DNA of 64,000 bases, taken from the NCBI GenBank assembly GCA_029856045.1, contig JAHQWG010000016.1, positions 124,001 through 188,000 on the forward strand. Direction: 5' to 3'. The stretch comes from Promethearchaeia archaeon (lineage in GTDB: Archaea > Asgardarchaeota > Lokiarchaeia > Sigyniarchaeales > SOKP01). Each line of letters starts with the position of its first letter. Position 1 is the stretch's first letter. A program made the translations under genes and the position numbers. Of the stretch, positions 8,410 through 17,700 are shown in pieces. Below the pieces are notes generated by a model, which saw only the letters and a program-made list of their open reading frames with translations, was not told the origin of the DNA and did not search any database.

Positions 8410-9153
8410 ATGAAATGTAAAAAACATAATTTATCCTATAAATATGTATGCCCGGAATGCTTCCAACCGTATTTAGAGGAGACACCCTTTTCGAGTTTAG
8501 AAGAAATCAGAAAATATCAAAAATTAAATTCTAAAAGAATTAAGACAACAAATCTAAATAATAAAATTAATTTAATTGCTTGTCTGAAAATTAAATATTA
8601 TAATAATGTTGCTTACGCTGGATCAATACTTTATAATATTAAAAACCAGAAATACAAAAATTTTAAGATAAGAAAGTATAAACAAATCATTCCTTATTTC
8701 CCTACTCTTTTATTTTTGAGAGATCTGGAAATTTATTTGAATTTAGCTGAACAGATTAAGTTTAATCCGGATTGTTATATATTAAATGCAAGTGGTCAAT
8801 TGCATCCTTTTCTATTTGGAGTTGCATCTGATTTTGGTGTAAAGTTAAAAGAAGAGATTCCAGTTATTGGAGTATCTAAGAATAATCTTTGTAAGAGTAG
8901 TATACCTATTAATTTAAAAGAATTAAATAAATCTAAGATTGTAGGAGACATAGTATTTAAAAACAAATTAGTAGGTAAATATTTATTAATTAAAAATCTA
9001 AAAAATGGCATTTATATTTCTGTTGGTAATAATATTAGTTTAAATTTCGCTATGATAATTATATCAAATTTATTAAAATATCGAATCCCTGAACCTATAA
9101 GACTATTAAACATTGAATTAAATAAAACTATTAAAAATGAAATTGAAAGATAG
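8410..9153 (+). CDS. Endonuclease V-like protein with zinc-ribbon and altered catalytic residues
   Basis: Endonuclease V cuts DNA or RNA next to deaminated adenine (inosine). Here the fold is recognisable by YFPTLLFLRD, NASGQLHPFLFGVASDFG, IPVIGVSKNNL and RIPEPIRLLNI. Compared with Thermotoga endonuclease V (from memory), each catalytic position differs: the Asp43 position is Lys60, Glu89 is Asp105, Asp110 is Asn126, and His214 is Asn234. The protein adds an N-terminal Cys/His finger (CKKHNLSYKYVCPEC, residues 3-17) not found in the enzyme. It is therefore probably a non-cleaving binder of modified nucleic acid, an inference. It begins 50 bases after the nitrilase gene. Other Asgard genomes may carry an active paralogue elsewhere; none is in this window. 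Confidence 0.7.
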   Translation: MKCKKHNLSYKYVCPECFQPYLEETPFSSLEEIRKYQKLNSKRIKTTNLNNKINLIACLKIKYYNNVAYAGSILYNIKNQKYKNFKIRKYKQIIPYFPTLLFLRDLEIYLNLAEQIKFNPDCYILNASGQLHPFLFGVASDFGVKLKEEIPVIGVSKNNLCKSSIPINLKELNKSKIVGDIVFKNKLVGKYLLIKNLKNGIYISVGNNISLNFAMIIISNLLKYRIPEPIRLLNIELNKTIKNEIER

Positions 9154-9426
9154 ATACTTATTATTAAATTTACTTTCGTAATATTTACTTCTTAAAATAG
9201 AAATATTAAGATATATCTTAGAATGTTTAATCAAATTCCATATATCTCAGAATAATTTGATTATTTTATAAAAAATAATCCAAGAATATAAAGATTAACA
9301 AACTAATTCAGATGGAGCTTAGGTTTATTTTTAAAAAAAAAAGGGGACTTTATAAAGACAGAGAGTAAATTAAAAGTAAAAAATACAGAGAGAGAGAGTA
9401 AATAAAAAATAAAAGAGTAAAAAAAA
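9154..9426 (+). promoter_or_regulatory. AT-rich upstream region with a purine-rich GAGAGTAAA repeat tract
   Basis: The 273 bases before the Orc1-like gene end in an almost pure purine stretch from about 9336 to 9428 in which GAGAGTAAA or close variants occur three times, including a GAGAGAGAGAG run near 9390. No typical archaeal origin recognition box (with its G-string) is apparent to me. The tract may serve as promoter, binding site of the neighbouring AAA protein, or be simple low-complexity DNA. Confidence 0.3.
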
Positions 9427-10596
9427 ATGGCATCTCAAATAAAACCTATCTATTTTGGCCCTAAAGCTATATTTGATCCATATTTTATACCTCCTGAATT
9501 ATTGCATAGAAAATCTGAGGAAGAAATGCTTAGTACAATTTTAAAAGACTCATTTTTAGATAACTTTGGGGCTAATATTTTAATTAAAGGAATAAAAGGG
9601 GTTGGGAAAACTGTTCTAATAAATAAAGCGATATCAGATTTAAAAATAAAAAGTAAAGATAACGGCAAAGATATTTTAAAATTATTTGTAAATTGTGAAG
9701 GGAAAAATCTAGAAGAAATAATAATTTCATTGATTTTAAACTTAGAAAAGACAGAAGAAATGAAATTAGATATTAATTTCTTGGTAAATTTGACTATTCC
9801 AAGACTATGGAATATTTTAAAACTTGCTTGTAAAAAATGTAATACTTTTAAATTTCTTGTATTTCATAATATAGAGGAAATAGAGCCCAAGATTTTTAAA
9901 AAATTTTTAAGATTTGGTAAAGAGATGAAAATTTCAATAATATCAACAATTAACAAGATTTCCATCAATCCAGAATTAAACTTTCTTTCTGAATTTGATG
10001 TTAAGAAAAGGATTGATTTATATAATCCATCACAATTATCTGATATAATTAAACAAAGATTTGCTTTAACTTACCCCTTTAATATCGATGATTCTCTTTC
10101 AAATTTAATAGTTGATTTAGTTGCGGAATATGATTACTTAAGACCAGGCAAATGCATAGAATTGATGAGAGAAATTTACCCTATCATTAAAAAAAAAAAT
10201 GGATCAATTACATCTGATCACCTACGAGAACAATGTTTACTGCAATTTGATTCTTTTTCCTTAGACGAATTTGAGATAATTTCATATCTAACGGAAGCAG
10301 ATATTTTAATAGACATTTTTCTGGATAATTTGGCAAATTACTTTTCAAATGAATATAATTATTACATTGATTTAGTTAAATTAAAAGAATTATATGAAAT
10401 ATCATGTGAGACATTAGAATTTGAAAAAAAATCTAGTGAATTTAATCGAATACTCCAAAAGCTATTAGATTTAGAAATTTTAAAAGAATCAAAATTTGCC
10501 AGAAAATACCCCAATAATATAAGATTTTTTTATTCAATAATGCAGACATCTCAATTAAAAACAATGATTGATGTTATATTTGGAGAAATAAAATAA
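9427..10596 (+). CDS. Orc1/Cdc6-like AAA+ protein with degenerate Walker B
   Basis: A 389-residue AAA+ protein built like Orc1/Cdc6: N-terminal segment naming FDPYFIPPELLHR (the family's usual lead-in), Walker A GIKGVGKT near residues 55-62, then AAA core, lid and a C-terminal winged-helix region (about 290-389). The Walker B acidic pair is missing: the strand reads FLVFHNIEE instead of hhhhDE, and the sensor-2 GDxR is replaced by YLRPGK. ATP may be bound but hydrolysis is unlikely. A second, intact-looking Orc1/Cdc6 is encoded at 35963-37195. This copy could be a replication regulator or a relic paralogue. An alternative is another STAND/AAA regulator, but the lead-in and C-terminal winged helix favour Orc1. 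Confidence 0.65.
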   Translation: MASQIKPIYFGPKAIFDPYFIPPELLHRKSEEEMLSTILKDSFLDNFGANILIKGIKGVGKTVLINKAISDLKIKSKDNGKDILKLFVNCEGKNLEEIIISLILNLEKTEEMKLDINFLVNLTIPRLWNILKLACKKCNTFKFLVFHNIEEIEPKIFKKFLRFGKEMKISIISTINKISINPELNFLSEFDVKKRIDLYNPSQLSDIIKQRFALTYPFNIDDSLSNLIVDLVAEYDYLRPGKCIELMREIYPIIKKKNGSITSDHLREQCLLQFDSFSLDEFEIISYLTEADILIDIFLDNLANYFSNEYNYYIDLVKLKELYEISCETLEFEKKSSEFNRILQKLLDLEILKESKFARKYPNNIRFFYSIMQTSQLKTMIDVIFGEIK

Positions 10597-10889
10597 TTTA
10601 AATGAATTTAAAATCGATTTAATTAATCCTTATAAAATTCTTAAAAAATTTGAAAACGAAACATTTAAATAGTTAAAGGGAAATATTTAAGTTTACAATA
10701 GAGAGATCGGTAACATATAGAATACTACTAAGCATTATTTACGCTTTAATTTAATTACGCTTATAAGGGATTCACTGACAAAATCATTATAATATAAATT
10801 TACGATTTTTTGGGGATTTGGGTTAGGAAATAGGTTCTGATGTATTTATAGTATTATTTATAAATTAAAAAAAAATGAAATAAAAAAAA

Positions 10890-11795
10890 ATGGATGATAT
10901 TAAAAATTTGATCAGTAAGAAAGAAATTAAGTTTTCAAATCAATGTCCCGAATGTGGAAGTGAGATTATTTCACAACCAAAAAGAGGAGAATTGGTTTGT
11001 GAAGGATGTGGTTTAGTAATAAGTGAACATATAATTGATACTGCTCATAATGGGAAAAGAGCCTTTACTCAACAAGAGAAAGAAAAACGAGAGAGTACTG
11101 GGTCTCCAATTACTTTATTATTGCCAGATATGGGATTAAGTACTGTAATAGATAAAAAGAATTTAAATGATCCCAATCTTAAAAGGGCTGCAAAATGGAA
11201 TACTCGGATGACTTGGGACAAGCGGAATATGTTACTAGCCACAACGGAATTAAAAAGAATTGCAAGTAATTTAAATTTACCTAATCATGTTAAAGAATTA
11301 GCTATAAAAATATATAAAAACGCTTTTAATAAAAAATTATTACGAGGTAGATCCATCAATGGGATGGTATCAGCAGGGTTATATTATTCCTGTAGAAAGG
11401 AAAAAATTCCCAGAACACTTCAAGAAATTATTGATCAAACCAATGTAAAGCCAAGAGATGTTAGAAGATGCTATAGAACTCTTGTTAGAGAATTAAATCT
11501 TAAAGTTCCTTCAACAAACCCAATTTTATTAATTCCACGATACGTTACAGATCTTGGACTTTCACAAGAAGTTGAGAAAGATACAATCGAATTATTAAAA
11601 AAATTTATTAAAAATTTCTCAACAAGTGGAAAAGATCCTAAGGGATTATGTGCAGGGGCAATATATTTAATATGTAAATTAAAAAATATAAAGGTCTCAC
11701 AAAAGAAAATTGCAACAATCATTGGTGTCACAGAGGTTACACTACGTTCCAGATATAAAGAACTTTCAAATAAGCTTAATTACAATAAACAATAA
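10890..11795 (+). CDS. tfb: Transcription initiation factor TFB
   Basis: The archaeal TFIIB orthologue that bridges TBP-bound promoter and RNA polymerase. The 301 residues comprise a zinc ribbon (CPECGSEI and CEGCGLVI, about residues 22-45), the B-reader/linker (REST, TGSPITLLLPDMGLSTVID) and two cyclin repeats (about 105-200 and 205-300), the second ending RSRYKEL. Length and motifs are those of a full canonical TFB. A TATA-like ATTTATAAATTA lies about 30 bases before the ATG at 10890, so the message is nearly leaderless. A second, far more divergent TFB is encoded at 31268-32398. Confidence 0.95.
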   Translation: MDDIKNLISKKEIKFSNQCPECGSEIISQPKRGELVCEGCGLVISEHIIDTAHNGKRAFTQQEKEKRESTGSPITLLLPDMGLSTVIDKKNLNDPNLKRAAKWNTRMTWDKRNMLLATTELKRIASNLNLPNHVKELAIKIYKNAFNKKLLRGRSINGMVSAGLYYSCRKEKIPRTLQEIIDQTNVKPRDVRRCYRTLVRELNLKVPSTNPILLIPRYVTDLGLSQEVEKDTIELLKKFIKNFSTSGKDPKGLCAGAIYLICKLKNIKVSQKKIATIIGVTEVTLRSRYKELSNKLNYNKQ

Positions 11796-11874
11796 TAATT
11801 GAAGAAAAGATTAAGAAGTTACCAAAAACCAATGTTTTTGGAAAAATATTTTTTTTTTATTTATGATTAATTTG

Positions 11875-12465
11875 TTATTTTATTTTATCGATTAATATTT
11901 TCATAAAATCAGATAATGTTAATACATAACTCTGAATATTTGGTAATTGATTTTTTATTTTAATAAACATTTGTGAGTAATGTTCTGCACGTTCTTTTAC
12001 CTTTAGTAAATCATTTCTACTTTGTTCTCTTATTTTTTCTACAGGTATTCCTTTCATTATTGCTCTCTCTTGAATCGTTAAGCCAGAAGGAACTTGACTA
12101 TTTTCAAGGATAATGACACCTTCACCTATAGAAGCTCCTTCATAAATAATTGTTCCGGCTAACACTTGAATATAATCTGCGAAAACACATCCAAAAATTA
12201 ATACTCCAGTTTCAATTATACAGAAATTACCTATGATTATTGGAGATTGGTGCGTCCTAGTAATCAAAGCCACATTATTAAAAATTGTTGAATATTGGCC
12301 GATTCTTATTTGGGCATTTTCTGCTCTGATATACGAGCCGGGCCAGATTACAGCATTGTCCTGCACCTCGATATCGCCGATTAGAACACTATTTGGAGAG
12401 ACATAAGCATTTTCGCTTATTTGGGGTTTTTTACCATTATATTCAATTATTGGCATAATCATCAA
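11875..12465 (-). CDS. Left-handed beta-helix (gamma carbonic anhydrase-like) protein lacking zinc ligands
   Basis: The first 140 residues are hexapeptide repeats of the left-handed beta-helix type, as in gamma carbonic anhydrase/YrdA, followed by an amphipathic C-terminal helix (KVKERAEHYSQMFIKI). In enzymes three histidines bind zinc; here the corresponding places read NNVALITR and IIETGVLIFGC, with no histidine at any of the three, so catalysis by zinc is not expected. Trimer formation or a scaffold role is more likely; dynactin p25/p27 belong to the same fold class, but I see no specific link. Three possible starts (ATG at 12465, 12462, 12456) exist; MPIIEYNGKKP from 12456 fits the family best. 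Confidence 0.75.
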   Translation of the reverse strand: MMIMPIIEYNGKKPQISENAYVSPNSVLIGDIEVQDNAVIWPGSYIRAENAQIRIGQYSTIFNNVALITRTHQSPIIIGNFCIIETGVLIFGCVFADYIQVLAGTIIYEGASIGEGVIILENSQVPSGLTIQERAIMKGIPVEKIREQSRNDLLKVKERAEHYSQMFIKIKNQLPNIQSYVLTLSDFMKILIDKIK

Positions 12466-12576
12466 TTATATTTCTTAAAAATAATTATTAGAATTCTTAT
12501 ATATTATATTTTTCTTTATATCTTTTTAATATTTATTCTTAAAATTAGGGTCTTTAAAATTAAAAAAATGAAAACC

Positions 12577-13386
12577 TTAGATTGCATAAGAAAAGGGATC
12601 ATTTGAATCAAAAAAAATAAAAGACTCTCGGGGAAATTCAATTGAAAGAATTTTATATAGCTCTTTCATTCCAATAATCTCGCTATTAAAATGAGGGGTT
12701 ATAATTAGATCTAAATTTAAATCTCTAGCGATTAATGCTGTTTCATATTGGATATCTCTTGTTAGCATACAATCACAATTAAGTTTTAATGCATTTAATA
12801 GTGAATTCTTAGAAACTTTTTCAATTATACAAATTTTACTTATCTCATCATTTATTTTACCGATGTATTTTATATATCTCAAATTCAGATTTTTTTTAAT
12901 TCGATTTATCAAATCTTCCAGCAAGAAAGGTTTAGTATTATTAAAAAACTTTTTAGGTGTACAAATTCGGCCTAAAGGGATTTTTTTACCAGATTTATCT
13001 TGTAATTCAAATAAATTTTCGATTTTTAATGACAACCGATTTGCAATAATTTCCAAAATACCATTTTGAGCGACTTCAAATGCTATATTAATAACAAAAA
13101 GAATAATATGGGCGCTTGATAATAAGTAAAATTTTTTGATAAGATTTTCGTGAAAATATTTTGTGGGAGTGTGAATTAAACCATGATGGGAGATAATCAA
13201 TGAAACTTTTTGTTTTACACCTTCTATTATTGCATCTAGAGAAGGATCTAAGGTAAGCATAATTTTTTTTATATTTCTATCCTCAAATTTTGGCCCAAAT
13301 TGAATTCCATAAATATCATTTTTAAAAGCAAAATGTTTTGGTGCAATTTTTTTCTCTAGAAAATCAGTTATTTGACTTAAAAGCAT
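12577..13386 (-). CDS. NIF3-family dinuclear-metal protein
   Basis: A NIF3/YbgI-type protein (sometimes annotated GTP cyclohydrolase 1 type 2). Diagnostic parts are the N-terminal DFLEKKIAPKHFAF, NDIYGIQFG, LTLDPSLDAIIEGV, the metal-binding SLIISHHGLIHTP (two adjacent His), the C-terminal DCMLTRDIQYETALIARD and NLDLIITPHFNSE. Members bind two divalent metals in a toroid; the biological reaction is not settled. At 269 residues it is family-typical. It is transcribed leftward next to the beta-helix gene and divergently from the HIT gene. Confidence 0.8.
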   Translation of the reverse strand: MLLSQITDFLEKKIAPKHFAFKNDIYGIQFGPKFEDRNIKKIMLTLDPSLDAIIEGVKQKVSLIISHHGLIHTPTKYFHENLIKKFYLLSSAHIILFVINIAFEVAQNGILEIIANRLSLKIENLFELQDKSGKKIPLGRICTPKKFFNNTKPFLLEDLINRIKKNLNLRYIKYIGKINDEISKICIIEKVSKNSLLNALKLNCDCMLTRDIQYETALIARDLNLDLIITPHFNSEIIGMKELYKILSIEFPRESFIFFDSNDPFSYAI

Positions 13387-13566
13387 AATTATACGAGAAT
13401 TTCTTAGTTTTTTTAAATTTTAATAGGCTCAAAGTTTATAGGAATACAAAAAGGAAATGGTATGAAAAAAAGGATAACAAAAAAAATAAATACTTATTAA
13501 AATTTATAATTACTATTTTCTGATATTTTTCATAATAAATAAAAAATATAAATGTGATAAAGATAA

Positions 13567-13983
13567 ATGGCATCGAATCAAAACTGTATTTTCTGTAAAA
13601 TTATAATGGGGGATATACCTTCTAAAAAAGTATTTGAAAATGATAAAATTTTAGCTTTTCTGGATATTTTTCCAATATCTCTTGGTCATACAATAGTGGT
13701 CCCTAAATCACACGTAAATTATTTTGAAGATGTTGATAAAACTGAAGTTTGTGAAATTTTCAATATAGTCCAAGATTTAGCTAATGAATATTTAAAAAAA
13801 TTAAATATAGATGGATATAACATACTGGTTAATAGCCATTCAGCAGCAGGTCAAGAAATAAAACATTTTCACGTACATATTATTCCTAGAAAATTAGATG
13901 ATGGAGTAATTAGACATAAAATTCCTAAAAATCAAGCAACATCGGAAGAACTTGAAAAAATTTTGAAAGAAATATCTTCTTAA
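13567..13983 (+). CDS. HIT-family nucleotide hydrolase/transferase
   Basis: A 138-residue histidine-triad protein. The N-terminal CIFCKIIMGDIPSKKVFE, the central AFLDIFPISLGHTIVVPKSH and the catalytic HFHVHIIPR (His100, His102, His104) are all present, with conserved SAAGQEIKH just before. HIT proteins hydrolyse nucleoside phosphoramidates or dinucleoside polyphosphates. The two cysteines (residues 7 and 10) may bind zinc with the later His, as in many HINT proteins. The gene is monocistronic by appearance, with the divergent NIF3 gene upstream. Confidence 0.9.
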   Translation: MASNQNCIFCKIIMGDIPSKKVFENDKILAFLDIFPISLGHTIVVPKSHVNYFEDVDKTEVCEIFNIVQDLANEYLKKLNIDGYNILVNSHSAAGQEIKHFHVHIIPRKLDDGVIRHKIPKNQATSEELEKILKEISS

Positions 13984-14130
13984 AAAACTCTTATTTTCTT
14001 TATTTTTAATTTTTAATAAAAATAATTAGTTTTAATTTTAGAAAAATTAGAGAATTTTATATAGTTTTATATAAAAAAAAAATCGGTTTTAACAAGATTA
14101 AATATTTATAATAGCTAAAAGGATACAAAT

Positions 14131-14715
14131 ATGAAATTTGACAAAAAAAATAAAATAATTGATGTAAAAATCGTTTTTTATGGTCCTGCACTAAGTGGAA
14201 AGACTACAACTTTAAAATATCTATTTCAAAAATTTGGGAAGTTAGATAAAATTAAATCCATTAATACTACCACTGGAAGAACTTTATTTTTTGATTTTGG
14301 TATAATAAAGTTAAAAGGGATTAAGTGGGATGTTAAATTTTTGATATATTCCACAACAGGTCAAGATTTTTATTATATAACTCGTCCAATGACCTTGAAA
14401 GGAGCAGATGGTATAATTTTTGTAGCAGATTCATCGGTAGAAAGTTTTGATAGAAATTTAAATTCATGGAAAGAATTAGCAAGTTTATATAATGAAAAAT
14501 TATTGAAAATGCCTATTGTATGCAATTTTAATAAGCAAGATTTGTCAAGGAAATTTAATTATTTAGATTTTTTGGAGAAAATATATTTTAAAAAATATAA
14601 ATCATTTGCGTTTTTTAAAACAATAGCTCTTGTAGGAGATGGTATTGTAACCTCTTTTAAAAAAATAATTGAACTAATATTTCCAGGATTAATAATTAGT
14701 CAAATATCAACCTAA
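14131..14715 (+). CDS. MglA-like small GTPase
   Basis: A 194-residue Ras-superfamily G domain of the MglA/Rup type. G1 is GPALSGKTT (about residues 18-26), the switch I region carries TTTGRTLFFDF, and G3 reads YSTTGQDFY, with Ser/Thr instead of the Asp of classic Ras (a known feature of MglA relatives). G4 is NKQD and there is no lipid-modification cysteine at the C-terminus. It probably acts as a molecular switch near the membrane with roadblock-domain partners. It is about 40 percent or so similar by eye to the GTPase at 49381-49959 (same TGRTLFFDFG and GQDFY motifs), so these two are close paralogues. Confidence 0.85.
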   Translation: MKFDKKNKIIDVKIVFYGPALSGKTTTLKYLFQKFGKLDKIKSINTTTGRTLFFDFGIIKLKGIKWDVKFLIYSTTGQDFYYITRPMTLKGADGIIFVADSSVESFDRNLNSWKELASLYNEKLLKMPIVCNFNKQDLSRKFNYLDFLEKIYFKKYKSFAFFKTIALVGDGIVTSFKKIIELIFPGLIISQIST

Positions 14716-14770
14716 AATCAAAATTTCCAAAAGAAATAGGAAATTCATATTTATTAATAAAATAGATTTT

Positions 14771-17700
14771 TCATAAAATTTCTGGAATATCTCTTCCACA
14801 AAATTTACAAATTTTATCATTAATAATTATTTTTTGGCCACAGTAGGGACAGAATTTAAATTCTTTTAATCCAATATCATGCTCAAATTTATAATTATTA
14901 ATCTCGTAATTATTTTCATAATAATCCTCATAAGTTTTATTTAAATCACGTGTTTTTCGAGATAATAAAAGAAATGTTATGATAATTGTACCTATTACAC
15001 CTATAATTATTAGAATTATGACTATTAAATAAGGATCAATTCGATCATCACTTATATTCATAAGAATATAGAAAGTATCAAATCCCCCTTCAGAATCTTG
15101 AACAGTTATATAAAATAGACCATAATAGCTACTATACGATGCTACAGATTTTTGGATTACTCCATTATCTGAAGTATAATTTATAAATTCCGGAATTAAA
15201 AATGCACCTAGGAAATTTTTAGAATCCGTATTATAACTTAACTCCAAGAACACAAAATTTGAGGAGAATAAAAGGCTAACAACACCATCAGTTGAGGAAG
15301 TGACTATAAAAAAATTTATAAAAACTCTCAATTCATCTTGATTATCCTCATAGTCAACTAACTCACCCGTTTTTATTTGGAAATTATAGTTTGTTAGAAG
15401 AAAAGTATCTTGAATAGTTAAACTTTCATTAATTATAGTTTCATTGAAATATATATATGATCCGTAAAAAGATTCAGTTAAATTAATAATAGGGTCATTA
15501 TTTTCGATATTAAAGAATAAACGATTAGAATAGGGATTAGAGTAATTTTTAGAGGATTTTGGGATTAAATAAAAAAAAGCATAACCTGCCGTATCTTCAA
15601 TGTTAGGAATGAAAGTGTATTTATATTTATTTGAACTTTCTTCTTCAAAATTTAAAGTTTTATTAATTGTATTTCTTGAATTAAAGAAGGAACTAGGATG
15701 AATTCCCATATAAGCAGTTAAATTAATATTAGATTTATCTAAATTAACAATTATTTGATTATATATCCCACTTTCCCGAGTTATGCTAGAGTATTCTATT
15801 GAATAATTAATGATTTCTGGGATTTTAGATTTATTAGGGTGAAGTAATTTAATCTTCTTTTCAAAAATTTCATTATTAATTTTTACAGAGATACTAATTA
15901 TATAATTTTCATAACTAAAATTTGGTAATTTTATTGAATCGTTATAATAGACACCATCTCCCAAATTTAGTAATGTAATGTTAATATCTTTTTTTGTTAC
16001 CGGATTTTCGATCGATGTATTAAGACTGGTTCCAATAATTAAATTAGAAATTCCCATTTCAGTAGTCTGATTTTTAATAAATACAGATAAAGATGTAGTA
16101 TTTGTGAAAACCCTTTCTGATTTTAATCCGAGATTGATAGCTAAATCATCTTCAGGAAGTAAAAATTTAATGGCATTCTGTAATAACATGGAGTGATCTG
16201 ATGAATAAGAAATATCATCATAAAATTCATCTAATAGCCAATTCAAATCTCCAAACGCTAAGAATTTGCCTTTGCCTTCATCTGATTTATCACAACTTGC
16301 TACAACCGACGAATTATATAATTCTGCTTGGGATACTCCATTTCCATAAACATCAAAGGCACAACCGGTTAACCAATAAAATTTAGAGACTCCTTTAAAT
16401 ATTGAAGAATTTTCTAAAAAATCTTTTACTTCATTAGAATCTAATATCGCGCCAATTCCTACATGAGTTGAATTTTCAATATTTTCTCCTTTTATTTGAA
16501 TTCCAACATTTAATTGATCAAATAAAGAATTAATATTTTCTGTGCATATTTCTTGATATCTTGCTCCCAGAAATAGAATATTACCTCCCGTTTCAAAGTA
16601 TTCTTTTAAAGCTTTTACTTCTGATTGACTATAAGGTAAAATTGGGTTTTGCAAAATAATTAAGTCATAAAAACTTAATTTTTCTGAACTTAGAATAGAG
16701 TTATTTAAGGACGAATTATATTTAGGTATCCATTTATCCATAAAGTATATAGGGGAACAATTTAGATTTGAAAGATCTTTCATTGATCTATAAAAATCAA
16801 TTTGTTTGAAAGAATATTCCGGAAACCAATCATTTAAACCATGAAATGACTCATATAATATTTTAAATTCGGGTATTTTTTTTTCAATTTCTATTTGTAT
16901 CTGATCTATTATTTCTCCTGTAATATCATCAGACATGTTTATCGTGATTTTTTCAACTCCTGGAGTAGCATTAAAAAGAATTTCAACATAAATTGATAAA
17001 AAATCAACTCCGTGAGAGTTAAAATTTATTTTTTCCTTATCTAATTCTATCCTAATATCAAGAACTTGATCAGATATTTGAAATGTAATATTTCTTGTGA
17101 TTCCTGATAAAACCGTTAGGTTAAAAATTTGTTTATCGCCTGGATAATTAAGAAGATCAAATGGTTGTATTGGAAGTTTATTGGGATAAATAGTTGTAAT
17201 ATTGTTTACATCTTTAGTCGAAGAATTAATATCATGTAATAAATTAATAGATTTTGATATATTGATAATTCCGGCACCGATTTTCAGGGTTTCATGGTTA
17301 TTCGTTTTATATGCTCCTTTCAATAATGCAATTTTTGCTGCTTCTGGATTTAAATCAGGAAATGCTTGTAATAACAAAGCTAAAGCACCCGAGACCATTG
17401 GACATGACATAGAAGTTCCACTGAGTGGATAATAATCATAAGAACCGGGATAATTAATATAATCTCCAAGATATTTCTTTTCATTGGAGATTATAGAATT
17501 AATTGCTTCTGTAGAGATAATATTTTCTCCTGGAGCGCATATACTTGGGTAATATTGATAAGTATTTGTTGGACCCCTGCTACTAAATATAGATAAATTT
17601 CCATTTTTATCAACCGAACCTACAGCGATGGCATTTACACTTGTTGCGGGGATTCCGCCAGAATAATAACTGGGTCCATCATTTCCTGCTGATACAACAC

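Noticed and set aside
9154-9426. Replication origin beside the degenerate Orc1 gene
   Set aside because: No origin recognition boxes visible; the purine tract alone is not enough evidence.
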